A stretch of DNA of 64,000 nucleotides from Ustilago trichophora (lineage: Eukaryota; Basidiomycota; Ustilaginomycetes; Ustilaginales; Ustilaginaceae), in the NCBI GenBank assembly GCA_900323505.1, contig OOIN01000003.1, positions 1,178,001 through 1,242,000 of the forward strand, read 5' to 3'. Positions 41,601 to 50,254 of this stretch are shown here, piece after piece. Each line of letters starts with the position of its first letter. The stretch's first letter is position 1. Position numbers and translations under genes: made by a program. The notes below the pieces were generated by a model. The model was not told the DNA's origin, ran no database searches, and saw only the letters and a list, made by a program, of their open reading frames with translations.

Positions 41601-44438
41601 TTGCATACCATTGGCATTCAAGCGAGGATCGTGACCGTGATATGTGTTAAAGCTGGGGCCAGAAGCAGGCGCCCGTGCCCCAAACTCGTTGACATAGCCC
41701 GAACCCATCGGTCTAGGTGCCGCCTGGCCAAACGACTGCGACTGGTATGGAGCCTGCCCTCCGTAGTTGGGAGGCGCAGTATACTGAGGGCGCGCTACCA
41801 TGTTGGCAGGTCGAGCTTGCATCCCATGTGCAGAGTGAGGAGGCTGCGTGTTGAAGCGAGGATCGGCATGTCCCTGACTGGCGTACGCATTTTGCAGAGG
41901 CGGCGATCGAATCTGAGGAGTACTCGACATCCGGGTCGGTCCGTGACTCACAACCTGCTGGCTGCTGGGTATGGCTGCCTGCGCACTACGATTTCTCTGC
42001 AAAATTCGAGCATCGAGGCTGGCTACAGGGTCGACAGGGGGTCTGCCGCTTCCCTGAGCATCGGAACTGTACTGGCGGTGTCCTGAGCCGCTTTCTCTAG
42101 CGCCTGGACCGGCAGGCGCGGCTGTCGAAGGCCTCATGATGGCTGGTGCGGGATATCGGCCGTCGCGATCCATGCCGGCCTGCTTACGCACTTCGGCCTG
42201 CGAGGTAATGGGTGATGGCTGTGAGGAAGGCTGCGGCTGTCGAGGCAGATCGTCCATGCTCCTTGCGTTGTGCAATGTGAGGCCATGCGCCTGTCTGGCC
42301 ATTTGCTGTCTGGAAGTCTCGCGAAGGCCTTCGTCAGATCTTTCTTGGCGATGCCCTGGTCCATTTGGAGGTGCTTGCAATGACCGGTTCGCGTGCGACT
42401 CTGCCTCGAGTCTCGACGATCTTTCATCCTCGACATAGCTCGGACGACGGCCGCTGCTTGCAGAGCTAGCTGCTGAGGGTCCAGTGGCGTTGGTGGAGCT
42501 GGAGCGCTGAGTGAGGATGACAGAGGGCGCACCTTCACTGGCCGAGGCACCGTGTTTGGCCCACGGCTCGTTGGCTGAGCCTTCGCCCGATGAGGCGATT
42601 GACCTGCGATCCTGGAAAGAGTTTTGCGGCCCGCCACTCGAGGTGGGTGAGCGCAAATCGTCGATGGGAGGCGCACTTGGCAAGGCTCGTCTCGTCTGAG
42701 CTTTGGAGCGCATCAAGCTGCTTCCCGAGTTGCGATTGGATCCCTCGTGGCTTCCATCTGCACCAAACATTTCTGGGTAGACCAATGCATCGCTCAAAGA
42801 ACTCTTGGACGACTGGCTGCCCGTTCGAAGATGGTGGCTCGCGGCTGATCCGGTCCCTGAAGTCCTGCGCACTTCGTTGAGGGCCCTCTGATGTCCGACC
42901 GTCGATGTGGGTGGAGGCATGGCTCGTACGGTCGAGTTGGGCGGAGGTGCAGTTTGCTGGACTAAGAATTTGAGCGTACCGCGATCATCGCCCATCTGGA
43001 GGCACAGTACGAGCAGAGCGTCGTCGCTGACAACGGGACCGGTGGCTTCGGACTGGCCAATCTCGGTGCGAAAGAGTTGGAAGCTGGAATGGTCTGCGTC
43101 GAAGAGATGAAGCTTGGCAAACATCCTCTCTTTGATCGCATCAGCTGAATCGACGCCCGAAATGTCGACGACCGAGAACCGTTCATTGTCGTCGGTGACC
43201 TGGATTAGAACCCGCTCAAAGAGACTAGAGCTCCTGCGGTGTGACACGTGAGATCTCTGACCACTCGGTATTCTAGGAGAGTCGACCGCGGTCGAGCCTG
43301 GACCGCACAGATCGGGTGATTCGGGAGCCAAATAGGGAAGCTCTTCGATCTCTTCTTGCTGAGGCGCGTTGGCGAGAGTCTCGGGCGCGGTTATGGACGT
43401 GTAGGCAGGAGCGGAAGGAAGGGGCTGCGGAGTGCTGAGCGAAGCAGGCGTCTCGGCATTGGGCGTTGCGGGAGTACGGCATTCGGATTCGGTAGCTGCA
43501 GACTGTGAAGGAGAAGCCTGTGAGGCCATGGATTCGGACGGCGAGGTACGAGCATTATCAAAAGGATCGGCGGCATCGGGAGTGAGACCGATGGGAGGTG
43601 AGACTTGGCTGGCAGAGCGGCGAGCGTGCGAAGAGGAGCTGGCTTGCTGCTCGGAGGTTGCAGTGCGTGTGTGATGGACTTTGCGACCGAAACGTTCCCA
43701 GACGTTGCCAACGTGCTCAAAGACGCTGCTGGGCCGCCGAGGTTTGACAGAGCCTTCGCTGTCCTGTGTCCTGGAGGAAGAAGAGATGGAGAGGTTGCCG
43801 GGAGAGGAGGGGCGCAACGAAGCAAAAAACCCAGTTCCGCCGGCGTTGGATCTGCTGGACATTGTTGGCGAAAGGGGCGTTGCCGAAGTTGCCGTCGGGC
43901 TGGATGCGGATGTGCTGACAGAGGACCGACGTACTGAAATGGGCTCTCGAGCGAAATCGGTGAGGTGAGAGGCGGATTGGGAACCATCGGGCAATATGGG
44001 GGAGGGTTGCGTTGCAGCGAAGAGAGAGGGCTCGATGGGCGCACCGGTAAAGGTGATGGTCGGGCTTGCGCCGGATGAGGTGCGGTTGGGCGCTTGAAAG
44101 TAGAGCTTGGTGAAGTAGGAAGGCGACACTGGACGGTCCGGGCTTACAGTATGGCCATGGTGAGGTAGTACAGAGGCGGTATCGGTGGATGCCGACTCTG
44201 TGGGCGTCTGGCCGCGTACGACAGGGGGCGTAGCTGCGGAGCTGCCCGAGCGTAATCTGGACATGGGTGGTGGTGCGCCTGCAGTGGAGCTACGAGTAGG
44301 GATCTGGTCAGAAGACACGGGCGTCTTGGGAGTAGCATCCCATTGGAGGTAAGAGTCGGTGCTGGAGTGTAATTGCCAAGTGGGGTCATTATCTGCGGTG
44401 GCCGGGCTCGTGACGAATGGGTCGGAATGATACGACAT
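38613..44438 (-). CDS. BCK1: MAP kinase kinase kinase, Bck1 type (cell-wall integrity)
   Basis: A very long protein (1941 residues) with a C-terminal kinase domain at about 1653-1930. The kinase has the Gly loop IGKGTYGRVYLA, the catalytic lysine in MIAVKQVELP, HRDLKADNILVD, DFG in ISDFGTVRRSDD, WMAPEVV and DIWSLGCVVLEMFAGR. The segment GVVAALKSEIETLKDLDHP after the lysine and the long activation loop fit Bck1/Mkh1, the MAPKKK below protein kinase C in the cell-wall integrity pathway. At about 408-500 lies a ubiquitin-fold Ras-binding-like region (VLIQVTDDNERFSVVDISGV then LHLFDADHSSFQLF), also seen in Bck1/Ste11 relatives. The 1150 residues between are Ser/Pro/Gln-rich, low complexity and probably disordered, with a Q-rich stretch. 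The frame is intronless. Ste11 is the main alternative, but there is no SAM domain at the N-terminus. Confidence 0.9.
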   Translation of the reverse strand: MSYHSDPFVTSPATADNDPTWQLHSSTDSYLQWDATPKTPVSSDQIPTRSSTAGAPPPMSRLRSGSSAATPPVVRGQTPTESASTDTASVLPHHGHTVSPDRPVSPSYFTKLYFQAPNRTSSGASPTITFTGAPIEPSLFAATQPSPILPDGSQSASHLTDFAREPISVRRSSVSTSASSPTATSATPLSPTMSSRSNAGGTGFFASLRPSSPGNLSISSSSRTQDSEGSVKPRRPSSVFEHVGNVWERFGRKVHHTRTATSEQQASSSSHARRSASQVSPPIGLTPDAADPFDNARTSPSESMASQASPSQSAATESECRTPATPNAETPASLSTPQPLPSAPAYTSITAPETLANAPQQEEIEELPYLAPESPDLCGPGSTAVDSPRIPSGQRSHVSHRRSSSLFERVLIQVTDDNERFSVVDISGVDSADAIKERMFAKLHLFDADHSSFQLFRTEIGQSEATGPVVSDDALLVLCLQMGDDRGTLKFLVQQTAPPPNSTVRAMPPPTSTVGHQRALNEVRRTSGTGSAASHHLRTGSQSSKSSLSDALVYPEMFGADGSHEGSNRNSGSSLMRSKAQTRRALPSAPPIDDLRSPTSSGGPQNSFQDRRSIASSGEGSANEPWAKHGASASEGAPSVILTQRSSSTNATGPSAASSASSGRRPSYVEDERSSRLEAESHANRSLQAPPNGPGHRQERSDEGLRETSRQQMARQAHGLTLHNARSMDDLPRQPQPSSQPSPITSQAEVRKQAGMDRDGRYPAPAIMRPSTAAPAGPGARESGSGHRQYSSDAQGSGRPPVDPVASLDARILQRNRSAQAAIPSSQQVVSHGPTRMSSTPQIRSPPLQNAYASQGHADPRFNTQPPHSAHGMQARPANMVARPQYTAPPNYGGQAPYQSQSFGQAAPRPMGSGYVNEFGARAPASGPSFNTYHGHDPRLNANGMQGSLTPRPYSYHEQPSMQLHPVYRPYGQQNLVPAASPYRMREDPFTMRYFPASSSRQVSEFQMQAGRLEPGMTVQQTLRTHEVVRNQAPVGSPGQPYQTSHAHPPGPSYGPRDPRQPTHPSQYTGMQGYSSASAPPHMQQRPSHQGSALPNPHHQPTPRPQSYPSTPVPSQHAQAPLRPTTAGHPSSQTRPQSSSSSVGRGPAPTQQQQSQQQPQPDPDLHRRDPPVRTNASERSSGSSFSSQASSQHGRPSHEDRNSRASIEDSFSAPTSARSSQSGPASTKPSNVENRSSYADQERDLADDELAHIRPLPKLPNSSATTPTDPSNTAVSSLSSASGEVVRKSEDEDTLRAGEWAHLWRVLDPKSDGTVIGTAISGSSGGDGDTVRAEPSTPGATRPHTKDGLVSSTTPEPPRASSPSMAPEENGTVASFASFGTFDDDESESGTWAQPLDSDTNAPRLPLRLDADGQVSSDDHATLLPDEGTLLQSATRGAASGLSTSPKRPELRLTIDPAAGPTLVAPSLQRPNNSPRPSSSHLSSALNSGGITRSNSFARRDDDWAFRPPPEQLYENLDDFFPKHDLDKPLLDTAAVPESPMVSSPRSDTGASMASSPPNVSSLGPQQALSQRSRHKKSIRLVAQDRKRILDRAEKRPAAQGAEISGGLMRRRSTKLWGTKVVEMTPGQELSTPASASSAESPSSDTSSHKPVFKWVKGDLIGKGTYGRVYLALNATTGEMIAVKQVELPRTASDREDSRQKGVVAALKSEIETLKDLDHPHIVSYLGFEETTTFLSIFLEYVPGGSVGSCLRKHGKFEEPTIKSFLHQILEGLAYLHSKGILHRDLKADNILVDFEGICKISDFGTVRRSDDIYGNVENMSLQGSIFWMAPEVVSLSKKGYSAKIDIWSLGCVVLEMFAGRRPWSDDEAVQAMFKIGAERKAPPIPADVKLSKQAAHFLKNCFEVDPAKRPTAQRLLDHVFSVPDESWHFQQSALWRSLQR

Positions 44439-46227
44439 GCTGGCGTCAGCGACCTAAGTTAGGTGGGAGTGGGAACGCTGCACATACATGCGCCTGTTGT
44501 TACAGATGAGACGCACGGAGCGAGATGCGTTCGGTTGCGGAATGGAAACAGGACGCGGACGGCTCGTTCATGTGTCTTGGAACACGTTTAGAGCTGTGAA
44601 GCGGTTGGCGACATTCGTGAGCAACAAGGCACGTGTCAGTGAGGCTGGAGCCAGCTGAAGATGGGATCAGCTCAGGTATCGCGCAAGGCTAGTGGGCCGA
44701 TGACTGCGTTCAGGAAAGCCTGGAATTGGCAAGAGGCCATGCAAAAGAGGGTTGATATGCAGGAAAGACAGCTGAATGCCTGCGGCTTGTCGAAGCGATG
44801 GTACGAGTGGTGCCCAGTAGGGAAGAAGGGTGAGGTGAGCTCCTGCTTGCAGCGAGGCGGCTTGGAGTCGTTCTGAGAAGCTAGATACGACGAGCTGGAT
44901 TGAAAGACTGGGGATCAGAGGTGAACCGAAGCTGTCCAAAGGGTTGTATGAGATCAAGCTCGAGTAGCGGCTTGATGATGTCCGGGCCAAAGAGAGTGGG
45001 AAGCATGTACACGTGCAGCTGAGTAGCGGGGGCGTGCTCCGAGGTGAAGGTGAAAGAGTTGAATTACGAAGGTGTCATGGATGGTCGATGTTGACAAGAG
45101 ATGATGCGAAGGCCACCAGACCGAGCCAAGCCGATGATCAAAGGAGACGAAAGAGGACGAATGGGAGAAGGGAGACAGGAGGTGAGGTGGAGAGAAGGAG
45201 CGGTTGTGTGACTGTGGCTGGAGGGTGATGAAGAAATTGCAGGCACAGGCACACACAAGCACGAGCACAAGCACAAGCACAAGCACAAGCACAAGCACAA
45301 GCACAAGCACAAGCACAAATTGCAAGACGGGTGAAAGGATGACCGACGTGCTTTGCTGCCTACCTGCCTGCGCAACCAACTAATTACGCCAAAGCCAACA
45401 TTTTCTTTCAAATAAAAAAGCGGTCTAGGGCTCAACCTTCTTCCTCGACCTTTCATATCACACCATAGATGCTGTGGAAACACACACATCGAAAATGTAC
45501 TGGAATGCAGACAAGATCAAGGTTGCAAAACCAAACAGTTCAATCTTTCTGATATAACACTGTACTGTAGATGGTATCTTTGCTTGTGAAGTGCTGAGAG
45601 GGTAAAGAGTTTCATTCATTTCGGCTGAGCTCGCTGTTTCGGGACATTGCAGTGGATTGCAGCAGATTCGAGGGCATCAGCAGCCTTGTAAGCAATTTTG
45701 ATTGCATGGTGTTGTGCAGCGCCAACATCTTCCGCAGCGTCACCACGACCACGCACTCTTGACGTACTCTTAACGATCCCTCGCCCGTCTTCGGACCCCA
45801 TGCTCAACTCAATCGTCTGCTGCAGCCAACACATGTCAGCCATGCAACCCTTCGCAAGACAACGAGATTCCCACACAGACTTGACTCATCCACAGCCGCA
45901 CAAGGTAAGGAGACCAAGAGACATTTATATTTCACAAAGTTGGGATGAGGATGAGAGCATGAGGCGGTTCTCATAGGATAGTAGAGGAGGAGAAGCGCGG
46001 GCACAACCTCATGAGATTAGAGAAAAAAGAGATTCTTGTGTGTTGTTGATGATGGGTCGGGTTAGGGTGAGAATTGATGCTTGGTGTCGGGCGAGGAGCA
46101 CGAGATGCAGATGCTGACAAGAGGCTTTTAGAAGGTGTACTATTCCGTCGGGAGACGCACACCGGGGAAAACAGGAAGCAGAGAAAGGAGGCGGTTGCCG
46201 TCATTCTTATTGTGTTGCGGATTCGCC
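44439..46227. other. Intergenic region between MAPKKK and APSES factor
   Basis: About 1.8 kb holding the upstream region of the kinase gene and the downstream region of the APSES gene. It contains a nine-copy GCACAA repeat at 45265-45318, an ACTGTACTGTAG motif near 45559-45570 and a GGGTTAGGG at 46059-46067. No gene is supported. Confidence 0.5.
45265..45318 (+). repeat. (GCACAA)9 hexanucleotide tandem repeat
   Basis: Nine perfect copies of GCACAA, with imperfect copies on the left from about 45249. The repeat lies about 0.8 kb upstream of the kinase start and outside any supported gene. Confidence 0.95.
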
Positions 46228-46669
46228 TTACTCATGGTGAATGCCGTTGCCGTTGCCGACACCCATCAGCATGTTACCAGACATGGAGGGCATGGCGGCA
46301 CCGCGCTGCGGCATGGCCTTGTTCTTCTTGGCGAGACGATCGCCCGATGTGTCGGGGCTGTGAGCCTCATCGCCCTCGAGCTTGTAGCCGTTGGAAGCGC
46401 CGCTGCCGCTTCGCTGCATATCACGATCCGATGGGGAAGCGGTTGCGGAACCGTTGAGGTCCTCCGCGTCGTTCCAGGAACGCTTCAAGCCCGAAACTTT
46501 TCGGGCACCGTTGACGAGTCCTCCATTGACAGCACCAAGGTTGGAAGCACCATATGGGTTTTCAGCGTGGCCAGTGTGGCCAACCGTGTTGAGGGTGATC
46601 GGTGCCGATTGGCGTCGTTCGCCCACCGAAGGGCGAGCAAGCTGCTGGGCGGCGGTCATGGGATACTGC

Positions 46670-46701
<32 letters not shown>

Positions 46702-48060
46702 CTGCTGCTGCTGCGAGTAGGTGGGCGACGAGGTGCCGTGGCTCGAGAGGCTCATGTGCATCTGAGTGGCAGCGCCATTGTGCATCGAGGAAGGCGAGGG
46801 CTGAGTAGTGGTGGGAGCGGAAGCGTGGCCTTGGTCGTGAGAGCCGGTCCAGCTGGTGCTGCTGCTCAGCCCGCTACCAAACCCCGAAGTGTCGCCGTTG
46901 GAAGGAGTGGTGTTGGCTCGCATGAGCGGTGGTGCTTGCGAGGTGCCGTTGGCACCGGGGCTCGGAAGACCAGGAGCTCGCTGTCGCTGAGCCTGTCGCT
47001 CCTGAGCAGCCGCGATGACAGCCGCGGTTCTGGGATAGTTATCCGGGTGGTAGAGGAACGACTGAATGTTGGGTTCAAAGAGAGGGTAGAGTGCGTCGGC
47101 GATGCCATTCTGCTCAGCGAGCTGCTTGGCGCGGGCAAACGAGATCCAGACACCTTTGAGATGCATGGCGCCGACCTTGACAACAATTCGTTCCTTTTCG
47201 TTCTTGAGAATACCGTCTCGCTTACCACGCGACATGCCGCACACGTTGAGAAGCTTGGTACCGTTGATCATGTTGTTGTCGTGCCTGCGAGCCACACAGA
47301 CGCCACGAGCATCGACCTGGAAGCAGAGTGTGCCCTCGTCCTCCCAAAGCGTCGTAGTGACGCGGTGTCGGCCGGCAAGGGGCAACTGGGTCGAGTACTG
47401 AGGAGCCGAAGTGTACGAGGGCGAGGAGAGGTGCGTCGAGCCGTTGAGGTGGCCGTGAGAGCCGTCGCCGTTCATAAAGTAGGCGGACGAGTGGCTATGG
47501 GTGTGCGTGGGCGTGTGAGAACCGAGGTGGTGGCTGCCATAGCCGTAGCCAGCGTGCTGTCCGTGGTGCATCATCATGCCGTTGACTCCGGCGTGATAGG
47601 TAGTGCCGTTGGCAGCAGGTGTGGTAGGGGCAGTGGCAACGTGATGGGTGGTGCCGTTGGCGTAGCCGTAGCCGCTGGCATACTGCGAGTAGGCGTTGTG
47701 GCCATAAGGGCTGGGGCTGCCGCCGTAGACGGGGGCCGAGGGGTAACCATAGGGCGACCAGCTCGAGCTGTGACCACCGTTGACAGGGCTAGCCAACGCG
47801 CCGTGCGAGTGAGCGTGGTGACCCGAGTGGTGGTGGTGGGCAGTGTGATGAGCGTGTCCCTCGCCGTACATGGAGCCAGAGGCGGAGCCTGGAGCGCTGC
47901 CAGAGGCGGAAGCAGGCACGGAGCCCGATCGGACGGCCGAGTCAGCGACGGTGGATGCGGCGACACCAGCGTCTCGGCCAGTAACGCCGGTGGGAGCGGG
48001 CGAGTTGGTGCCGTAGCTGCCGTTGCCGTGACCGTGGTGAAGAGGGGAAGCGGTAGACAT
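46228..48060 (-). CDS. UST1: APSES-domain transcription factor, StuA/Ust1 type
   Basis: The 610-residue protein has one APSES DNA-binding domain at about 228-345. Its bHLH-like core is clear: [20 protein letters not shown], then [36 protein letters not shown] and [14 protein letters not shown]. Single-APSES proteins without ankyrin repeats form the StuA/Phd1/Efg1 group, which controls morphogenesis. The smut member Ust1 affects dimorphism and sporulation. The N-terminus is Ser/Gly/His/Tyr-rich. A polyglutamine run lies at about 450-468, coded by CAG/CAA repeats. Likely nuclear signals follow near the C-terminus ([18 protein letters not shown]). The ATG at 48060 has A at -3 and the gene is intronless. 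The upstream 2 kb are unusually repeat-rich and may include a long leader. Confidence 0.92.
46652..46714 (-). repeat. CAG/CAA repeat coding for polyglutamine in the APSES factor
   Basis: A run of mixed CAG and CAA codons that gives a tract of about 20 glutamines. Such tracts often vary in length between strains. Confidence 0.85.
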
Positions 48061-48210
48061 TTTTTCAAAAGGAGGAGAGACAGAGGTTTGCAGAGAGCTA
48101 CGAGGGAGAAGGAAGGATGCTTGTGTTCAGAGAAAACTGAAAGGGGAAAGGGAGATCCAAACTAGAAGGCGCCGCAAAGAGCAAAAGGCAATTTTGTGAT
48201 GCGAGGTGGT

Positions 48211-48228
48211 GAGAGAGAGAGAGAGAGA
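48211..48228 (+). repeat. (GA)9 microsatellite
   Basis: Nine perfect GA units, about 150 bp upstream of the APSES gene start and possibly inside its leader. Confidence 0.9.
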
Positions 48229-48912
48229 CAGAGCTTTTGGATCCGCTGTCTGTACGAGAGAAGAATACGTAGGTCCTTGACGGAGAAAAAAATGAAGCTT
48301 GAAGCTAAAAGAAAAAAGGAGCGAACCGAAGGGAAGATAGAAGGAGACGAAAGGCTGAATGCGCAAGCGGCTACGTGAGAAGGTCGATGCTTGTCCGAGC
48401 AGAAAGACGAGACGATATGCTTTTCCTGAAGTTGCCAAAGGGGACCAACTTGATGCGGACTACTTTCTTTACGAAAAAAGAAGCGCGCGCAACTGGGGTG
48501 ACCAGATGGGAAGGCTGCTGCAACACAGTTGAGGTAGTGGGTGTACGGAAAATGCAGACACCCGAGCAGTTCCGGAGGATGAAAAAGGATGCCGAGCAAA
48601 GCCAAAGATGGTGGCAAAGATCGATTGAAGCTTGTCCTGTCCAAGAGCCAAGACGGGCTGGAGTGATTCGAAAGAAAAGAGGAAAGGATTGGGAGGGAAA
48701 TCGAAAGATGAAGGCGGCTTCTTTCGTGTCGTTTGGGAAACGAGAACGGTAGAGCCTTGAAGAAACAATGAAGACGAGGTGGATGATGGGGAAGAAGCAC
48801 GATGAGAACGATGTGCTGATCTGCGCCTCACAGGGGGAAAAGATGGAGGATTGGAGTGAAAGCAAAGACGACGATGTAGCGTTGGAGGAAGGGGATGAGG
48901 TGTTGAGCAGAA

Positions 48913-48928
48913 GGGGGGGGGGGGGGGG
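48913..48928 (+). repeat. G16 homopolymer
   Basis: Sixteen consecutive G residues. Exact length is uncertain, as for all homopolymers of this size. Confidence 0.8.
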
Positions 48929-49562
48929 CAAAGGAGAGGAAGAGAGAGAGAAACGACACGCAGGTTGCAGATTGCTTGCTTGCAAGTGGCAGGAGCGAAT
49001 GGCAGCAAAGCAGCAGCAGAAGCAGCAGCAGAAGCAGCACGACGACAAGCAGCGGCAGCAGCAGAGAAGCGCAGGCGCAGGTAAAAAAGCAGCGAGATGC
49101 AGGGCAGCGAAGAAAGTCACGCAAGGTCAAAAGTCAAAAGTCAAAAGACAAAAGAGTCAAAGTCGAAAAAGAAAAAGAAAATCCTGGCAGAATGCCTGAG
49201 CAGGGTTTAAAATTTCAAAGACACACAAGAAGAAGAGAGAACAAGAAAAAAAGACGCGCCGCTGCTCTACTGCCTCCTCGACTTGCCTGCGCTGCACTGC
49301 ACTGCACCGCATTGCAACGGAGGAACACACACCCATCACCGCGAAGAAGGAAGAAAAAAAAAAGAAAAAAAAAGAGGTGAAGCGAGGGGGGAAAAAAAGC
49401 TTGAGTCTCATGCAGCGCACTCGGCGAGTGCACAGAGGCGACCGCGGGTAGTGTTGGATTGGACTGGGTTGCGTTTTCTCTGCCTGTCTGGCTTGTTCGG
49501 TTTTCTTGCTCTGCCGCCGTGCCAACACTTTGCCACACACGCGCAGTCACCCGCACAAGCAC

Positions 49563-49569
49563 GCATGCA

Positions 49570-49601
<32 letters not shown>

Positions 49602-49608
49602 CACACAA
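49563..49608 (+). repeat. (GCAC)n-(AC)n compound microsatellite
   Basis: GCAC units with one GCAT variant run into about 11 AC units. Confidence 0.9.
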
Positions 49609-50212
49609 CTTTGAGCTGGGGCTGGCGCTGGCACTGGTTGATCTACATTTTCAAAACTGATCTGCCGCAAACGCAGGATTTGTTACTTTTCCCCTCCCCT
49701 TTTCTTCGCGTTCGCCGCTCCCGGCCTGTACCCGGCTTCGATATCATCATCATATGCTCTTTTCATGTCAACGAGATGAAGCCATGTACAGGAAGGGTAA
49801 AGTGTCGACTTGAGACAAAGACAGTCATGAGAAGAGCGTTTGGTGGTCCGAATATCAAGCACCGATAACAGCCCGGCACTGTCTATTCCGCCTGCTACAT
49901 CCACTCTGGAGAGAATTCAACTTGGACTGAAATCAAACCACTTCTATTCAGCAATACAAAATCATTGGTCACGCTTTTTTTCTTCCTCTGGAGCGGTAGA
50001 TACCCTCAATCGCTGCCAGCGATCTCTGCCTGGACCTTGTTGAATTTTCGCCGATCTCTTGTCTTCCCGAAGTTCAGTTCAGAGAGGTAGGAAAGAAAAG
50101 TTAGTAATTGTAAGACAGTGACTGTCCGGCCTCGTGCCGGGCCGATGAGCTGGCCTATGTCGGTCACCTTTTTTCACCCTTCGCTTCAAATTGGCCAATC
50201 GGGACAATAATT

Positions 50213-50215
<3 letters not shown>

Positions 50216-50254
<39 letters not shown>
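50216..50254 (+). repeat. T39 homopolymer
   Basis: Thirty-nine consecutive T residues. This could be the tail of a decayed retroposed copy or plain slippage. No coding or RNA-like body is recognisable next to it. Confidence 0.85.

Noticed and set aside
46135..48165. A 676-codon open frame antisense to the APSES gene
   Set aside because: Poly-Leu and Val/Arg/Gly-rich translation arises from the CAG repeat and codon bias on the other strand.
48371..49120. A 249-codon minus-strand frame upstream of the APSES gene
   Set aside because: Translation of simple repeats (poly-Leu, Cys/Phe runs), not a gene.
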